DNA of 64,000 bases from NCBI RefSeq assembly GCF_003402475.1, contig NZ_BFAB01000007.1, positions 1 to 64,000 of the forward strand, in the 5' to 3' direction. Every line of letters begins with the position of its first letter. Positions within the stretch are counted from its first letter, which is position 1. Below are positions 26,501 through 34,832 of this stretch, piece after piece. This stretch comes from Mycobacterium sp. MFM001 (GTDB taxonomy: Bacteria; Actinomycetota; Actinomycetes; Mycobacteriales; Mycobacteriaceae). The notes under the pieces were generated by a model. That model was not told where the DNA came from and did not search any database. It saw only the letters and a program-made list of their open reading frames with translations. The position numbers and the translations under genes are program-made.

Positions 26501-29323
26501 CGCCCATGCTGCCAGCCGCGCTGAATCGGCCGTCGTACCTTGCAATTGCGAGACCGCGCCCGCCGCCGAAGCCACGTCACCCGCGGCCAGCAGAGCCTCG
26601 CACCGCGCGATGAGCAGTTCGGCGGCCTGATCGTCACGGTCGGGCAGCTCGTCGTCAAGTTCCTCCAGCGCGTGCAAGGCACGGTCGTAGAGGTCGGCCG
26701 CCCCTTCATAGGCGAGTCGTGCCATCGCCTGATCTGCGGCACGCCGGCAGTACTCGACCGCCTTGGCCGCGTTACCCGCCCACGCGCATTCGAAGTAGTG
26801 GTGCGCCAATTCGGCCAGCAACTCGTCGTCGGCGTCGGACTCGCTCTCCAATGTGGCGGCGATGCGCTGGTGCAGCCGCATTCGCCGCACCGACGGGAGT
26901 TCGGCAAGCAGCGACTGCCGGACGATCGCGTGGTTGAACCGGTAACGACCGCCCGCTTCTTCGATGACGATCCCGGCCTTGCACGCCTCGTCGAATGCGT
27001 CGACGAGGTCCTGGTCGACAACCCGCTCGACGAGGTCGACGGCGAAGCGACTCCCGACGACCGCGGCCGCCGCAAGGGCCTTGTTCGTCTCCGCCGGAAG
27101 CCGAGAAAGCCGACGGCTCACAGCTTCTCGCACGCCCTGCGGCAGGGTGCTCGGATCCCAACGGCCGCCGCTTTCATCGACATGGCGCAGGGCCTCGATG
27201 AGGAAGAACGGATTGCCACCCGTCACGGACGCCAACGCTCGCGCCAGCTCCTCGTCGTCGTAACCGGCCTCTGCGACATACGCCGTCACCTCCTCCTCGT
27301 CCAGGCCGCTCAACTGAATGCGGTTGGCGGTGCCGTCACGGTGAAGGTCGGCGAGCATCGCCGCCAAAGGATGGGAGCGGTCGAGGTCCGTGCTGCGGTA
27401 GGTGCCGACGACATGCACCCGAGCCTTTTCACCGAAGCGCAGCAGGTGTCGTAGCAAGAGCAGCGTCGGTTTGGCGGCCCAGTGCAGGTCGTCGAGAACC
27501 ATGACGAGGGGCGCATTCGCGGAAGCGAGTTCCAACAGACCGACGACGGCGTCGAAGAGTGCGTAGCGTTCGGTGTCCGGATCTGCGCGCGCCGGCGCCG
27601 CCACGTCGGGCAGGACATCGGCCATCGCGGGAATCAGTGGAAGCAGCGCTTCGACCCCGCGCATCCCGCGCAGCCGAGAAGCGCCCAAGCATGGCATCAG
27701 CGACCGCAGAGCTTCCGCGAACGGCTGATACGGCGCACCGAGGTCCTCGTCACAGCGTCCGTACAACACGACCGCGCCCTGCTCGTAAGCGAGGCGCGAC
27801 CATTCGCCGGCCAAACGTGTCTTGCCCACACCTGGCTCGCCGGCGATCAGCACGGCCTGCATGCCACCCGCGAGCGCTGCCTGCCACGTGGACAGCAATC
27901 GTTCGAGCTCACTGCCGCGACCCACGAACGGCCCGGGGCCGGTCAATATCGCGGGCAGGCCGGGCCGCTCGATCGGCGCTTCGCTGGTCTCCTCCGGCCG
28001 CTCGGCGGTTTCCAGCCGCAGCTCGAAAACGTGCTCCGGGCGTGCCAGGTTTTTGAGCTGACGCATCCCGAGATCGGCGAGCACAACGTCGTCGGGCAGA
28101 GAGTCGACGACGAGCTCGGCGGTCGCTCCGGAGCATAAGATCTGGCCACCCGCGGCAAGCGACCGCAGGCGCGCGGCACGGTTGACCGCTCGGCCGAAGT
28201 AATCCCCGTCGCGAAGCTCGGCCTCGCCGGTGTGCAATGCCACCCGAATTCGCATGGGTTCCAACAGCTCCCACGGCTCGTGGGAGATGGCGTCTTGCAG
28301 TTCGATGGCGGCCGCCGCCGCCGCCGACGGTCGCTCGAACACCGAGAACGTCGCATCGCCCTCGCCGCGCGTCTTGATCAGCCGGCCGCCGCGCGACGTG
28401 ACGACCTGTTCGACGAGCTCGTCGTGGCGGGCAAGCGCCACCGCCATCGCATCGGCGTCGGCTTCCCAAGCAGCGGTTGAGCCCTCGATGTCGGTGAGCA
28501 GAAACGTCACGGCACGTGTGACCGACGAAATATTCTGTGCCACAGGCATATCCAGCGCAGCATCCTGGGCAACGATCGCGGCCTCGAGCCGGCGAAGTTC
28601 CGGCCCGGGATCGACGCCCAGTTCGTCGGCCAGAAGCGACCGCGCCCGCTGATACGCGCCCAGGGCCTCACCCTGTCGGCCGGCGCGATAAAGCGCGAGC
28701 ATCAGTTGGCCCCATCGCCTTTCGCGCAACGGTGCATCGGCGACCGCGGCCTCGAGCTCGCCGACGATCTCCGCCGCCCGGCCCGTCGCCAGCAGCGCAT
28801 CGGCGCGATCCTCGTCCAGCGCGGCATGGCCCTCGATCCAGCGCGTCTTCTCCGATATTCCGCGGCGGGTATCGGGCAGTTCGGGAGTTCCGCGCCAGAG
28901 GGCCAGCGCCTCCTCGAAGGCGACCGCCGCCTGGGTGATGTCGCCCGCGGCTGCGGCATCTCGGGCCATCTTGGTGACCCGTTTGTAGCGCGAGGCATCG
29001 GTCTCGGCCACATTCAGGATCCAGCCCATTCCCTGCGTCAAAACGAAGCCGTCGCCCAGCGTGCGACGCAGCGCAGAGATGTGCGTCTGGAGGGCCTTGG
29101 CGGCGGTGCGCGGCGGGTCGTCGCCCCATAGCAGTTCGATCAGGGTTTCGGTCGACACCACCGACCCGCCGTGCAGCCCGAGCATCGTGAGGATGGCGCG
29201 CGGCTTGGCGCCCGGGATAGTGACCGGGGTGCCGTCTCGCCGGACCTGGAGAGGCCCCAAAACCCCCAGCTCCACCGCATGAAGCGTACTCACATCGCGA
29301 TCTTGAGTGAGGCGATTCAACAC
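20555..29323 (-). CDS. giant SARP-cyclase-AAA-TPR regulator with 12 NTF2-like repeats
   Basis: A 2,922-residue protein. Domains in order: SARP winged-helix DNA-binding domain (about 15-108), BTAD helical domain (110-257), class III cyclase (268-400), AAA/NACHT-like ATPase (460-800; Walker A GEPGVGKT 495-502, Walker B VMVLDD about 607-612), TPR-rich region (about 850-1280) and twelve tandem NTF2/SnoaL-like units (1283-2922). The cyclase keeps metal Asp278 and Asp323, purine Lys317 and Asp374, and Asn381/Arg385, so it is probably active. Related M. tuberculosis regulators with cyclase-AAA architecture exist (Rv0386, Rv1358, Rv2488c), but I know of none with this tail. It begins with GTG at 29323; a GTG at 29293 (MSTLHAVELG) is an equally good start. 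It converges on a second cyclase gene, 35 bases away. Confidence 0.9.
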   Translation of the reverse strand: MLNRLTQDRDVSTLHAVELGVLGPLQVRRDGTPVTIPGAKPRAILTMLGLHGGSVVSTETLIELLWGDDPPRTAAKALQTHISALRRTLGDGFVLTQGMGWILNVAETDASRYKRVTKMARDAAAAGDITQAAVAFEEALALWRGTPELPDTRRGISEKTRWIEGHAALDEDRADALLATGRAAEIVGELEAAVADAPLRERRWGQLMLALYRAGRQGEALGAYQRARSLLADELGVDPGPELRRLEAAIVAQDAALDMPVAQNISSVTRAVTFLLTDIEGSTAAWEADADAMAVALARHDELVEQVVTSRGGRLIKTRGEGDATFSVFERPSAAAAAAIELQDAISHEPWELLEPMRIRVALHTGEAELRDGDYFGRAVNRAARLRSLAAGGQILCSGATAELVVDSLPDDVVLADLGMRQLKNLARPEHVFELRLETAERPEETSEAPIERPGLPAILTGPGPFVGRGSELERLLSTWQAALAGGMQAVLIAGEPGVGKTRLAGEWSRLAYEQGAVVLYGRCDEDLGAPYQPFAEALRSLMPCLGASRLRGMRGVEALLPLIPAMADVLPDVAAPARADPDTERYALFDAVVGLLELASANAPLVMVLDDLHWAAKPTLLLLRHLLRFGEKARVHVVGTYRSTDLDRSHPLAAMLADLHRDGTANRIQLSGLDEEEVTAYVAEAGYDDEELARALASVTGGNPFFLIEALRHVDESGGRWDPSTLPQGVREAVSRRLSRLPAETNKALAAAAVVGSRFAVDLVERVVDQDLVDAFDEACKAGIVIEEAGGRYRFNHAIVRQSLLAELPSVRRMRLHQRIAATLESESDADDELLAELAHHYFECAWAGNAAKAVEYCRRAADQAMARLAYEGAADLYDRALHALEELDDELPDRDDQAAELLIARCEALLAAGDVASAAGAVSQLQGTTADSARLAAWATCFDGQLSMLTHPERLDEVEAALGAAADKLAGLDDAAGEAKAHTVRAGCLARLGRIGDCEIALDNALTAARRAGEHRRVNAVLAGAPLAALWGPNPVPRAGGRCLDVVRLLRITTDSPAVEATSTRCQAVLEAFRGRAAAARRMIDSARRTVTELGLRHALLEVEQFAGIVELVGDDPAAAEPRLRKAYNGFRRMGLDADTAETAALLGRACLALDREDEADELCSESERLAGHALKASIAWRTLRALLLSRQGEHGEARRVAEAAVGLAERTDALVDHGDACSTLATVLGAAGDTAAARTAAERAAELYERKGAAALADKARLVLGAELPLAQAPPEAPSIELDTAAARTSERAMAAINRGDWDEFERLFAPQGSVESRRKVVGFKQTEFSAVDVMHQTRRDLETGVMRASHVVVAVRGERLALARLVLSTADVSPGAPQDEFLQVYAVDEEGRIALQVWFDLEDMDAAIAELDALRARFEELHPESPPQAKLDNACARAGERVIAAIDRQAWDEIGQLYSPNALMESRRKIVGFRQIDLSSDDWGQANRPILEKGDLRLSHVVVAVRGERLALSRVRADSADVSPGAPQDEFLSLYGIDEEGRIALQVWFDLEDMDAAIAELDAAHARLEGEHPRVQHLENAASRLYERFKVCYAARDWRAIAEMVADDFRSDDRRRVVNSGLREGRDAMIAELSGMAQVGIELTSDVIAIRGERLVLSRIRASHDAFDTLLLTVFELDADGRCLARIVFDLDDFEAAVAELDARYLAGEAASHAHTWSVITDAYAALNRREIAATTPDFVSINHRRGTKFAPGDLIAYIHATWDLAQEGTTYIEAVHRLNDIGAVVTHVTRGSSQEGFDAEWREVFLITVEGDLLSRGELFDDTDLDAALARFEQLCRSTPRLENAASRTYKRFQRYFTVGNWDAVTEMLADNFYQDDRRQVVGAGIRHGRDAQLMDMRAFADIGATRSTATVIATRGERLVLCRSCISAEDQQPNAFHIEFLSVIEISADERIAARSAFDPEDFEAAMAELDARYFTGEAAPYARAWSVITAAYAAVNQREVPTTTPDFVSIDHRCGAAIPPGDIIAYLRAAWDDSPNSKSEVYIEAVHRLNNIGAITTHVAHGISQEGFVAEWRMICVFAVEGDSLSRCELFDEADLDAALARFEELSRPAPRLENTASRMVEEFLAHFAARDWDAMAALLADNISTEDRRRVVNAGVRQDRDAELKDFRSAADLGVTDATSDVVATRGERLVLIRSRLSRSDEEAGAFHVDLLWLLEIDADHRIGAWATFDLDDIDAAIAELDARYLADEAAAHANTWSVIAEGYAAFNRHEPPATTPDCVNIDHRRGTAFAPGELFSYMRAAWDDTPDITSYIDAVHRLSDFGAVVTHVARGTSPEGFDAEWRYTHLLMVDSERISRSELFDETDLDAALARFDQLSEPAPRLENTASRVLERYFARFAARDWEVMAETLSDDFLTDDRRRVVNAGVRRGRDAEIANMQSFAEIGMLNIAVSGVATRGERLVLGRYHLSFRDWAEPSSGVIGVVEINTDNQISAHVMFDAGDFNAALAELDARYVAGEAAAHAQTWSAVERGFAAINRHELPERTPDWVNIDHRRGATFATGDMTAYIRDLFDNEPDLTAYVGAVHGMSDLGAVVTQVASGTSQKGFRAEWREIGMLTFDGGLLSRCELFDEADLDAALARFEELRRQVRRLDNAASQVGQRFWTYFAARDWDAMATLLADDVSTDDRRRVVNAGVLHGRDVHIASMQAFAALEANMTSAVIATRGERLALTHVNRDLRPGEFGTELLYVIEIDADNRLAAGVFFELDEIDAAFEELDTRYAAGEAAPYAHTWSVIAQSYSACNRHELPGMTTDSVFVDHRSTVTTETEDLTAYLPAMWDLTPDISAHIEAVHRLSELGGVITHAARGTSQQGFDAEWRAINICTVEGGLIKRMEVYDEADLDAALARFEQLSL
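20558..25477 (-). repeat. coding tandem array of 12 NTF2/SnoaL-like units
   Basis: The C-terminal 1,640 residues of the giant regulator are built from two alternating unit types. Type A (about 141-149 aa; core DDRRRVVNAGVRxGRDA, ATRGERLVL, DAAIAELDARY) occurs seven times. Type B (about 124-129 aa; core TPDFVNIDHRRG, EAVHRLSDIGAVVTHVARG, LFDEADLDAALARFE) occurs five times. The order from the N-terminal side is A-A-A-B-A-B-A-B-A-B-A-B. Thus about 270-residue A-B pairs repeat with a period of roughly 810 bp. The first two A units are the most divergent from the rest but very similar to each other at the DNA level. Confidence 0.88.
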
Positions 29324-29347
29324 CCGGTCAAGAACCAGTAAAGGCGC

Positions 29348-30130
29348 CTAGCGCCGGCGCCAGGTCGCCGGCCGCTTTTCGAGGAACGCGCACATGCCCT
29401 CTTGGGCGTCGTCGGCGCGGGCGTTCATCGCCATGACGGCCTTGGTCAGGTCGTATGCCCGGTGTTCGTCGAGCTCGATTTGCGTATAGAACGTTTCCTT
29501 GCCGAGCCCCACGGTCAGTGGGCTGGACGCCACGATGGCGTCGACGATGGTGCCGAGTTCGTGTTCGAGGGCCTCGGCCGCGACGACGCGGTTCACCAGG
29601 CCCCAATCGAGCGCCGTCGCAGCGGTAATCGGCTGGCCGGTAAGCAACATCTCCAGTGCGCGCTTGCGGCCGATTGCACGCGACAACGGCACCATCGGCG
29701 TCGAGCAGAAGAGGCCGATCTTGACTCCCGGGGTGGCGAAGCGAGCGCCGTCCGCGGCCACGGCGAGGTCGCACGCCGCGACGAGCTGACATCCCGCCGC
29801 GGTCGCCATTCCTTCCACCTTGGCGATCACCGGTTGGGGGAGGCGGTGGATGGTTTCCATGAGTTCGGTGCACACGTCAAACAGCCGTTGGTAAAACGGG
29901 ACGTCGCGGCCGACCATCTCCGCCAAGTCATGGCCCGCGGAGAATGCCGGTCCGACCGCGTCGACGATGATCACCCGCACCTCGGGATCCGCACCGAGCC
30001 GCTGCAGGGTGGCGATCAGCTCTTCCATCAACTCGAGGCTCAGCGAGTTGCGTTTCTCCGGCCGGTTGAGGGTCAGACGCGCCACCGGGCCGTCCACGCG
30101 GACCAGAACGGGCGTCGTGAGCCTGCTCAT
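29348..30130 (-). CDS. enoyl-CoA hydratase family protein
   Basis: A crotonase-superfamily protein of 260 aa with VDAVGPAFSAGHDLAEM (first oxyanion segment) and KVEGMATAAGCQLVAACDLAVAA (second), then a C-terminal FLEKRPATWRRR. The SAGHDL signature is typical of EchA proteins that resemble EchDC-type decarboxylases rather than classical hydratases, so the reaction is uncertain. The ATG at 30128-30130 gives the standard N-terminus (MSRLTTPVLVRVDG). It lies upstream of the giant regulator in the same direction, 24 bases away. Confidence 0.87.
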   Translation of the reverse strand: MSRLTTPVLVRVDGPVARLTLNRPEKRNSLSLELMEELIATLQRLGADPEVRVIIVDAVGPAFSAGHDLAEMVGRDVPFYQRLFDVCTELMETIHRLPQPVIAKVEGMATAAGCQLVAACDLAVAADGARFATPGVKIGLFCSTPMVPLSRAIGRKRALEMLLTGQPITAATALDWGLVNRVVAAEALEHELGTIVDAIVASSPLTVGLGKETFYTQIELDEHRAYDLTKAVMAMNARADDAQEGMCAFLEKRPATWRRR

Positions 30131-30146
30131 GCACGCGAGCATACGA

Positions 30147-30902
30147 CTAACGATGCAAATCCCACTGCCCGAAATCGGCCGCGAGGACCTCGTCGACGTC
30201 CACGTGCGTACCGCCCACGAGCACCCCCGGATTCGACGGGGTATTGACCACAACCTGATACAGCACCGCGGCAGGCTCGCGCTGACCGGCAGACCACCCG
30301 ATGGTCTGCCACGCCCACCGGTGGCCCGCTGTCGTCGAGTGACCTATGACGTTGTCTTTGATCGCCCATCCGCAGGCCCGTGAATGCCCGTAGATGCCGG
30401 TGCGCTCCACTCCCAGTACCGAGTTGATTCCCCGAAACCATTGGGAGGCAGTGCTATTCCAGGTGTCGAGATCGATATCCTCGTCGACACTGAAGAAGAT
30501 CGGCGCCGAATTCGGACCCCCGGCCGCGCCATGCAGTCGCATTGCTGTCTGAGCGTCGGCCACACCGCCGTCGTACCCGCGGGTGTAATCCGACGGGGTA
30601 GGCCAGCCCGGCTTGCCGTACTGATAGCAGCTGACGATGTGCAGACCCGCCGCGCGGAGCCCATCCGCGTACTCACGGGTGACGGGCTTAAAATCGAAGT
30701 CTGCGCCCGGCCGCGATTCGGCCACATAGACCAACGCTCCGTCAAAACCCGCCGCTTTGATCTGATCCGGCGCGACGATGTGCTCCGAGAAATCGATCAG
30801 CCGCATGGTGGCGGCCGACGCCTTCGGCGCATTGGCCGGCAGGCTCAATAGAACCGGTGCGGCGCAAGCGCATTTGAGCACGTCGCGCCTCGAAACAGAC
30901 AC
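30147..30902 (-). CDS. DUF1906 glycoside-hydrolase-like Tat-exported protein (Rv2525c-like)
   Basis: A 251-residue protein with a twin-arginine signal (SVSRRDVLKCACAAPVLLSL, cleavage about residue 31) followed by a TIM-barrel-like DUF1906 domain: LIDFSEHIVAPDQIKAAGFDG, VSCYQYGKPGW, PIFFSVDEDID and YGHSRACGWA. Length and features match M. tuberculosis Rv2525c, a Tat substrate linked to cell-wall homeostasis and beta-lactam susceptibility. Enzymatic activity is unproven for the family. It starts with GTG. Confidence 0.88.
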   Translation of the reverse strand: MSVSRRDVLKCACAAPVLLSLPANAPKASAATMRLIDFSEHIVAPDQIKAAGFDGALVYVAESRPGADFDFKPVTREYADGLRAAGLHIVSCYQYGKPGWPTPSDYTRGYDGGVADAQTAMRLHGAAGGPNSAPIFFSVDEDIDLDTWNSTASQWFRGINSVLGVERTGIYGHSRACGWAIKDNVIGHSTTAGHRWAWQTIGWSAGQREPAAVLYQVVVNTPSNPGVLVGGTHVDVDEVLAADFGQWDLHR

Positions 30903-30920
30903 GGCGCGATGGTAACAAAA

Positions 30921-31523
30921 TCAGGTCCGCAATGGCCTCAGTAATGCATTGAGACCGTATTCGAAGACGGCGTCGTAGTCGGTGGGGGATTGCAGGGCCT
31001 TGACGAGCTCCTGGTCGGGCCAGTCGTCGGCCCACAGCGACGGGTCCTCCTCTTCGTGTTTGGCGCCACGTACGGCCGAGAACTGCATCACCGCAGAGGA
31101 AATGACGTGGACCTGCACCGCCCGCAGGACGAGCGCCGCGTCGGTACCGGTCACACCCAGATCGGCCAGCAGCGCGGCCAGCGTCTGCTGAATGGGCAGG
31201 AACAGCTGCGGTGTCCGGTCTCGTTCATGCGCAATGCGCAGAAGATGCTGTCGCTCGATCAACACTGTGCGCTGCGAGCGGGCAAGCGACGCAATGCGAT
31301 CGACGGGAGTGTCACCCTCGATGGGCAGGTTCGCCATCTGACTCAGCAAGCGGTCGACCAGCATGTCGAAGAGTTTGTCGCGGCCTCCGACATGCCAGTA
31401 GATCGAGGTGACCGCAACCCCCAGTTCTTGGGCGAGGCCGCGCATGCTGAATGCCTCCACGCCGTCCTGTTCGATCAGCCGGGCCGCGGTATCAAGGATC
31501 AGCTCGGCGCTGATGGCAGTCAA
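30921..31523 (-). CDS. TetR family regulator
   Basis: A 200-residue repressor. The N-terminal HTH (ILDTAARLIEQDGVEAFSMRGLAQELGVAVTSIYWHVGGRDKLFDML, about 8-55) is typical; the C-terminal ligand domain is not informative. It begins with TTG overlapping the stop of the Rieske gene (TTGA), so both are made from one transcript. The perfect palindrome at 32866-32880 just upstream of that transcript is its probable operator, which would give autoregulation plus control of the divergent amidohydrolase. Confidence 0.88.
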   Translation of the reverse strand: MTAISAELILDTAARLIEQDGVEAFSMRGLAQELGVAVTSIYWHVGGRDKLFDMLVDRLLSQMANLPIEGDTPVDRIASLARSQRTVLIERQHLLRIAHERDRTPQLFLPIQQTLAALLADLGVTGTDAALVLRAVQVHVISSAVMQFSAVRGAKHEEEDPSLWADDWPDQELVKALQSPTDYDAVFEYGLNALLRPLRT

Positions 31524-32845
31524 GCCGGCTCACCTCCGGTCATGCGCTCCGATTCCGGCAGGCCGAGGTAGCGTTCGAGGTTGCGATGCACATTGATTAC
31601 CCGTCGTTCCTCGTTGGACAGCACCACGTGCGTGAATCCCGGCTGGCGCAAACCGCGCTGAATTCCGGCTAGTACCTTGATGTCCTGGGTCATCACCAGA
31701 CCCGGCTCGGCCTCGCCCGCCGTCAACCGAACGTCGACGGGCTTGCTTCGTGGCGCACCGGGCGGCATCCGCGTCCACAGCATCATCACCATTTCGCCGT
31801 GGTCGGGATCTGGTCCCGGCAGTGCCGTCATCACCGTCAGATGATCGGCGTTGGTCAGCAGCGTCATGTTCGGAAAGACGTTGTATTGGTGCAGCCGCAT
31901 CACCTGATCGGTGGTGGCCCAACTCAGGTCGACCCCGCGTCCAGCCGCGAAAGTCCTTGTGTGCTGCGCGATCACATCGGCGACCGACTGGCCGGGCTGA
32001 CGCTCTTCGTGCGGGAACGGGGTGCCCTCCGCAACACCCATCAATGCCCCCTGGGTGGTGACATACGCGTCCCACACCTCCTCGTCGCTGAGGGTGTGTT
32101 TGAGGTGAGGGCTCGGTACACCGTAGAGCTGGTCGGACTTGCCGGTATGCCCCCAGATCGCCTGTGGCGCATGGACGTCGTCGACGCACCGGTGTAATTC
32201 CGGGTGCAAGGTCTGGATGTGGTAGGTCTCGCTGAACCCGTCGGCGATCGTCTTCCAATTCGCATCGACCTCGACGGTCATGGTCGCGTAGCACCGGAAG
32301 TCGCCCAGCCCGCACCACGCAATGTCGTCCGGCACCGCCTCCAGGTAGTCGATCAACGGCATCGCGTCGGCGTCGAGGTTGACGAACACCAGCCGCTCCC
32401 ACGTGTCGACGTGCGCCGCAATCAGGGGAAACTCCGACATTTGCAGCGCGCCGAATCCCTTGCGATTCGGAACCCGCTTGAGCGCACCGCACAAGTCCCA
32501 TGTCCAGCCGTGATAGCCGCAGCGCAGCTCCCGCAAACCCGAGCCCGACCCGGCGCACAGCGAGTTGCCGCGGTGTCGGCACACGTTCTGGAACGCGCGC
32601 AGCTCGCCGTCGTCGTCTCGGACGATGAGCACCGAGTAAGGGCCGCAACGGTATTCGAAATAGTCGCCGGGTTCGGCGACGTGATCGACTGTGCAGGCGA
32701 CCTGCCACACCTTCGGCCACATCCGCTCGGCCTCGAGCGCCGCGAAGGCCGGCGAGTAGTACCGCTCAGCCGGCACCCGAGTGGGGCGTCGCGGCGGCGG
32801 GCCGATCGCGTCCTCCCGCCGGGCACGGGTTTCTTGTGTCGTCAT
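31520..32845 (-). CDS. Rieske non-heme iron oxygenase, alpha-subunit type
   Basis: A 441-residue ring-hydroxylating oxygenase. The Rieske [2Fe-2S] ligands are in CRHRGNSLC (Cys-x-His) and RCGYHGW (Cys-x2-His). The mononuclear iron site is seen in DGFSETYHIQTLHPE (two His), with a later Asp expected in the C-terminal region. It starts at ATG 32845 and is cotranscribed with the TetR gene. No ferredoxin or reductase gene lies nearby, so electrons must come from elsewhere, possibly FprA-type systems. The substrate is unknown. Confidence 0.9.
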   Translation of the reverse strand: MTTQETRARREDAIGPPPRRPTRVPAERYYSPAFAALEAERMWPKVWQVACTVDHVAEPGDYFEYRCGPYSVLIVRDDDGELRAFQNVCRHRGNSLCAGSGSGLRELRCGYHGWTWDLCGALKRVPNRKGFGALQMSEFPLIAAHVDTWERLVFVNLDADAMPLIDYLEAVPDDIAWCGLGDFRCYATMTVEVDANWKTIADGFSETYHIQTLHPELHRCVDDVHAPQAIWGHTGKSDQLYGVPSPHLKHTLSDEEVWDAYVTTQGALMGVAEGTPFPHEERQPGQSVADVIAQHTRTFAAGRGVDLSWATTDQVMRLHQYNVFPNMTLLTNADHLTVMTALPGPDPDHGEMVMMLWTRMPPGAPRSKPVDVRLTAGEAEPGLVMTQDIKVLAGIQRGLRQPGFTHVVLSNEERRVINVHRNLERYLGLPESERMTGGEPA

Positions 32846-32865
32846 CGAAGCTCTCCCGCGGCGTC

Positions 32866-32880
32866 TGTAACGGTGTTACA
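32866..32880. promoter_or_regulatory. perfect TetR-type palindrome TGTAACGGTGTTACA
   Basis: Arms TGTAAC and GTTACA around a 3-base spacer, placed 20 bases upstream of the Rieske start and 43 bases upstream of the divergent amidohydrolase start. The position suits an operator for the TetR encoded at 30921-31523, repressing both directions. Binding is inferred. Confidence 0.7.
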
Positions 32881-32923
32881 TTGCTCACTGTAGCGGCTGG
32901 CGGGGGCAGACAAGGGAGTAATC

Positions 32924-34684
32924 GTGTTCGACCTCAAGATCACTGGCGGGACGGTCGTGGACGGCACCGGCGCAGAGCGGTTCGACGCCGACGTGGCCGT
33001 CAAGGACGGCAAGATCATCGAAGTTCGCCGCCGCGGACCGGGCGACCCGCCGCTGCAGGGCGAGGCCGCGGAGACACTCGACGCCACCGGCAAGATCGTC
33101 GCGCCGGGCTTCGTGGACATCCACACCCACTACGACGGGCAAGTCAGCTGGGACGACCTTCTCGAGCCGTCGAGCACTCACGGCGTGACCACTGTCGTGA
33201 TGGGCAACTGCGGTGTCGGGTTCGCGCCGGTGCAGCCCGGGCGTGAGCAATGGCTCGTCGAACTGATGGAGGGCGTCGAAGACATTCCGGGAACTGCGCT
33301 GTCCGAAGGGATTACGTGGGGCTGGGAGAGCTACGCCGAATATCTCGACGTGATCAGCAAACGCGAGCTTGCCGTCGACGTCGGAAGCCAGATCGCGCAC
33401 GGCACCGTCCGCGCATACGTGATGGGGGAGCGCGGCGCCCGCAACGAACCCGCCACGCCGGACGACATCGCGGCGATGAGCCGGCTGGTGCAGGAAGCGG
33501 TTGAGGCCGGCGCGCTGGGGTTCTCGTCGTCGCGCACGCTTGCCCATCGCGCGATGGACGGCGAACCCGTCCCCGGAACGTTTGCCGCCGAAGACGAGCT
33601 GTTTGCGCTGGGACGTGCGATGGCGGCCGGCGGCGGGGCGGTGTTCGAGCTTGCACCGCAAGGCGCGGCGGGGGAGGACATCGTGGCGCCGAAGAAGGAA
33701 ATGGAATGGATGCAGCGGCTGGGCGCGGAGATCGACGTGGCGTTGAGCTTCGCGCTGATCCAGGTCGACGCCGATCCGGGGCTCTGGCGTGAGCAGCTCG
33801 ACATCTCGGCGGCCGCGCACGAAGAGGGCAGTCGCCTGCATCCACAGATCGCGGCGCGACCGTTCGGGATGCTGCTCGGTTTTCCCGGCCACCACGCCTT
33901 CAGCCACCGCCCGACATATCAGCGGCTGAAAGCCGAGTGCAGTCGCGAAGAGCTCGCCGCGCGGCTGGCTGGCCCCGCGGTACGGGCAGCCATCTTGAGT
34001 GAGGACGACATCCCGCCCGACCCAAATGTGTTGTTCGACGCCATGTTTGCGTTCGCGCAGCACTCGGTCGACCGGCTCTACCCGCTCGGCGAGCCGCCCG
34101 ACTACGAGCCCACACCCGATCGCACCGTCGCCGCCATCGCCCGGGACCGTGGCGAGGATCCGCTCGCCACGATGTACGACCTGATGCTGGAAGCCGACGC
34201 CGGCGCGATGCTGATGCTGCCGCTGTTCAACTACGCCGACGGCAACCACGACGCGATCCGCGAGATGCTGACCCATCCCGCCGGCGTTTTGGGGCTGTCC
34301 GACGGCGGCGCGCACTGCAGCATGATTTGTGACGCGTCGTATCCCACGTTCCTGCTGACGCACTGGGCGCGCGATCGCCGGCGCGGTGAGAAGCTGCCGC
34401 TGGAATACGTCATCCGTAAGCAGTCCCACGACACCGCGCAGCTGTTTGGGCTCTCCGACCGCGGCGTGATCGATATCGGGAAGAAGGCCGATGTCAACGT
34501 GATCGACATGGATGCGCTGACGCTGCATGCGCCGCGGATGGCCTACGACCTGCCGGCCGGCGGTCACCGGCTCATGCAGGGTGCGTCGGGCTACAGCGCC
34601 ACGATCGTCAACGGGGTCGTAACACGCCGCGACGGGGTCGACACCGGCGCGCGGCCCGGCCGGTTGGTGCGCGGAGCGCGTTAG
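32924..34684 (+). CDS. N-acyl-D-amino-acid deacylase family amidohydrolase
   Basis: A 586-residue amidohydrolase-superfamily enzyme. The metal-binding HxH is in [12 protein letters not shown], and the late catalytic Asp region is [14 protein letters not shown]. Flanking beta-sandwich residues open with [14 protein letters not shown] and close near [14 protein letters not shown]. This matches D-aminoacylase-like proteins such as Rv2913c. It starts with GTG. It is divergent from the Rieske-TetR unit, sharing the palindrome, so it may handle an N-acylated or amide intermediate of the same pathway (inference). Confidence 0.88.
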   Translation: MFDLKITGGTVVDGTGAERFDADVAVKDGKIIEVRRRGPGDPPLQGEAAETLDATGKIVAPGFVDIHTHYDGQVSWDDLLEPSSTHGVTTVVMGNCGVGFAPVQPGREQWLVELMEGVEDIPGTALSEGITWGWESYAEYLDVISKRELAVDVGSQIAHGTVRAYVMGERGARNEPATPDDIAAMSRLVQEAVEAGALGFSSSRTLAHRAMDGEPVPGTFAAEDELFALGRAMAAGGGAVFELAPQGAAGEDIVAPKKEMEWMQRLGAEIDVALSFALIQVDADPGLWREQLDISAAAHEEGSRLHPQIAARPFGMLLGFPGHHAFSHRPTYQRLKAECSREELAARLAGPAVRAAILSEDDIPPDPNVLFDAMFAFAQHSVDRLYPLGEPPDYEPTPDRTVAAIARDRGEDPLATMYDLMLEADAGAMLMLPLFNYADGNHDAIREMLTHPAGVLGLSDGGAHCSMICDASYPTFLLTHWARDRRRGEKLPLEYVIRKQSHDTAQLFGLSDRGVIDIGKKADVNVIDMDALTLHAPRMAYDLPAGGHRLMQGASGYSATIVNGVVTRRDGVDTGARPGRLVRGAR

Positions 34685-34832
34685 GTTGTCGGCCTGGGCG
34701 GCGCGGTCATAGGCATTGCCGTCGGGCTGTGGGGGCGACGCGGCGGGCGAAGGCGGCCGGCCAGGCGTCGGAATAAGTTCGCTACGACCCGGTGTTCGGT
34801 GTGATCGTCACATTTCGACGACGGGAGCAAGC

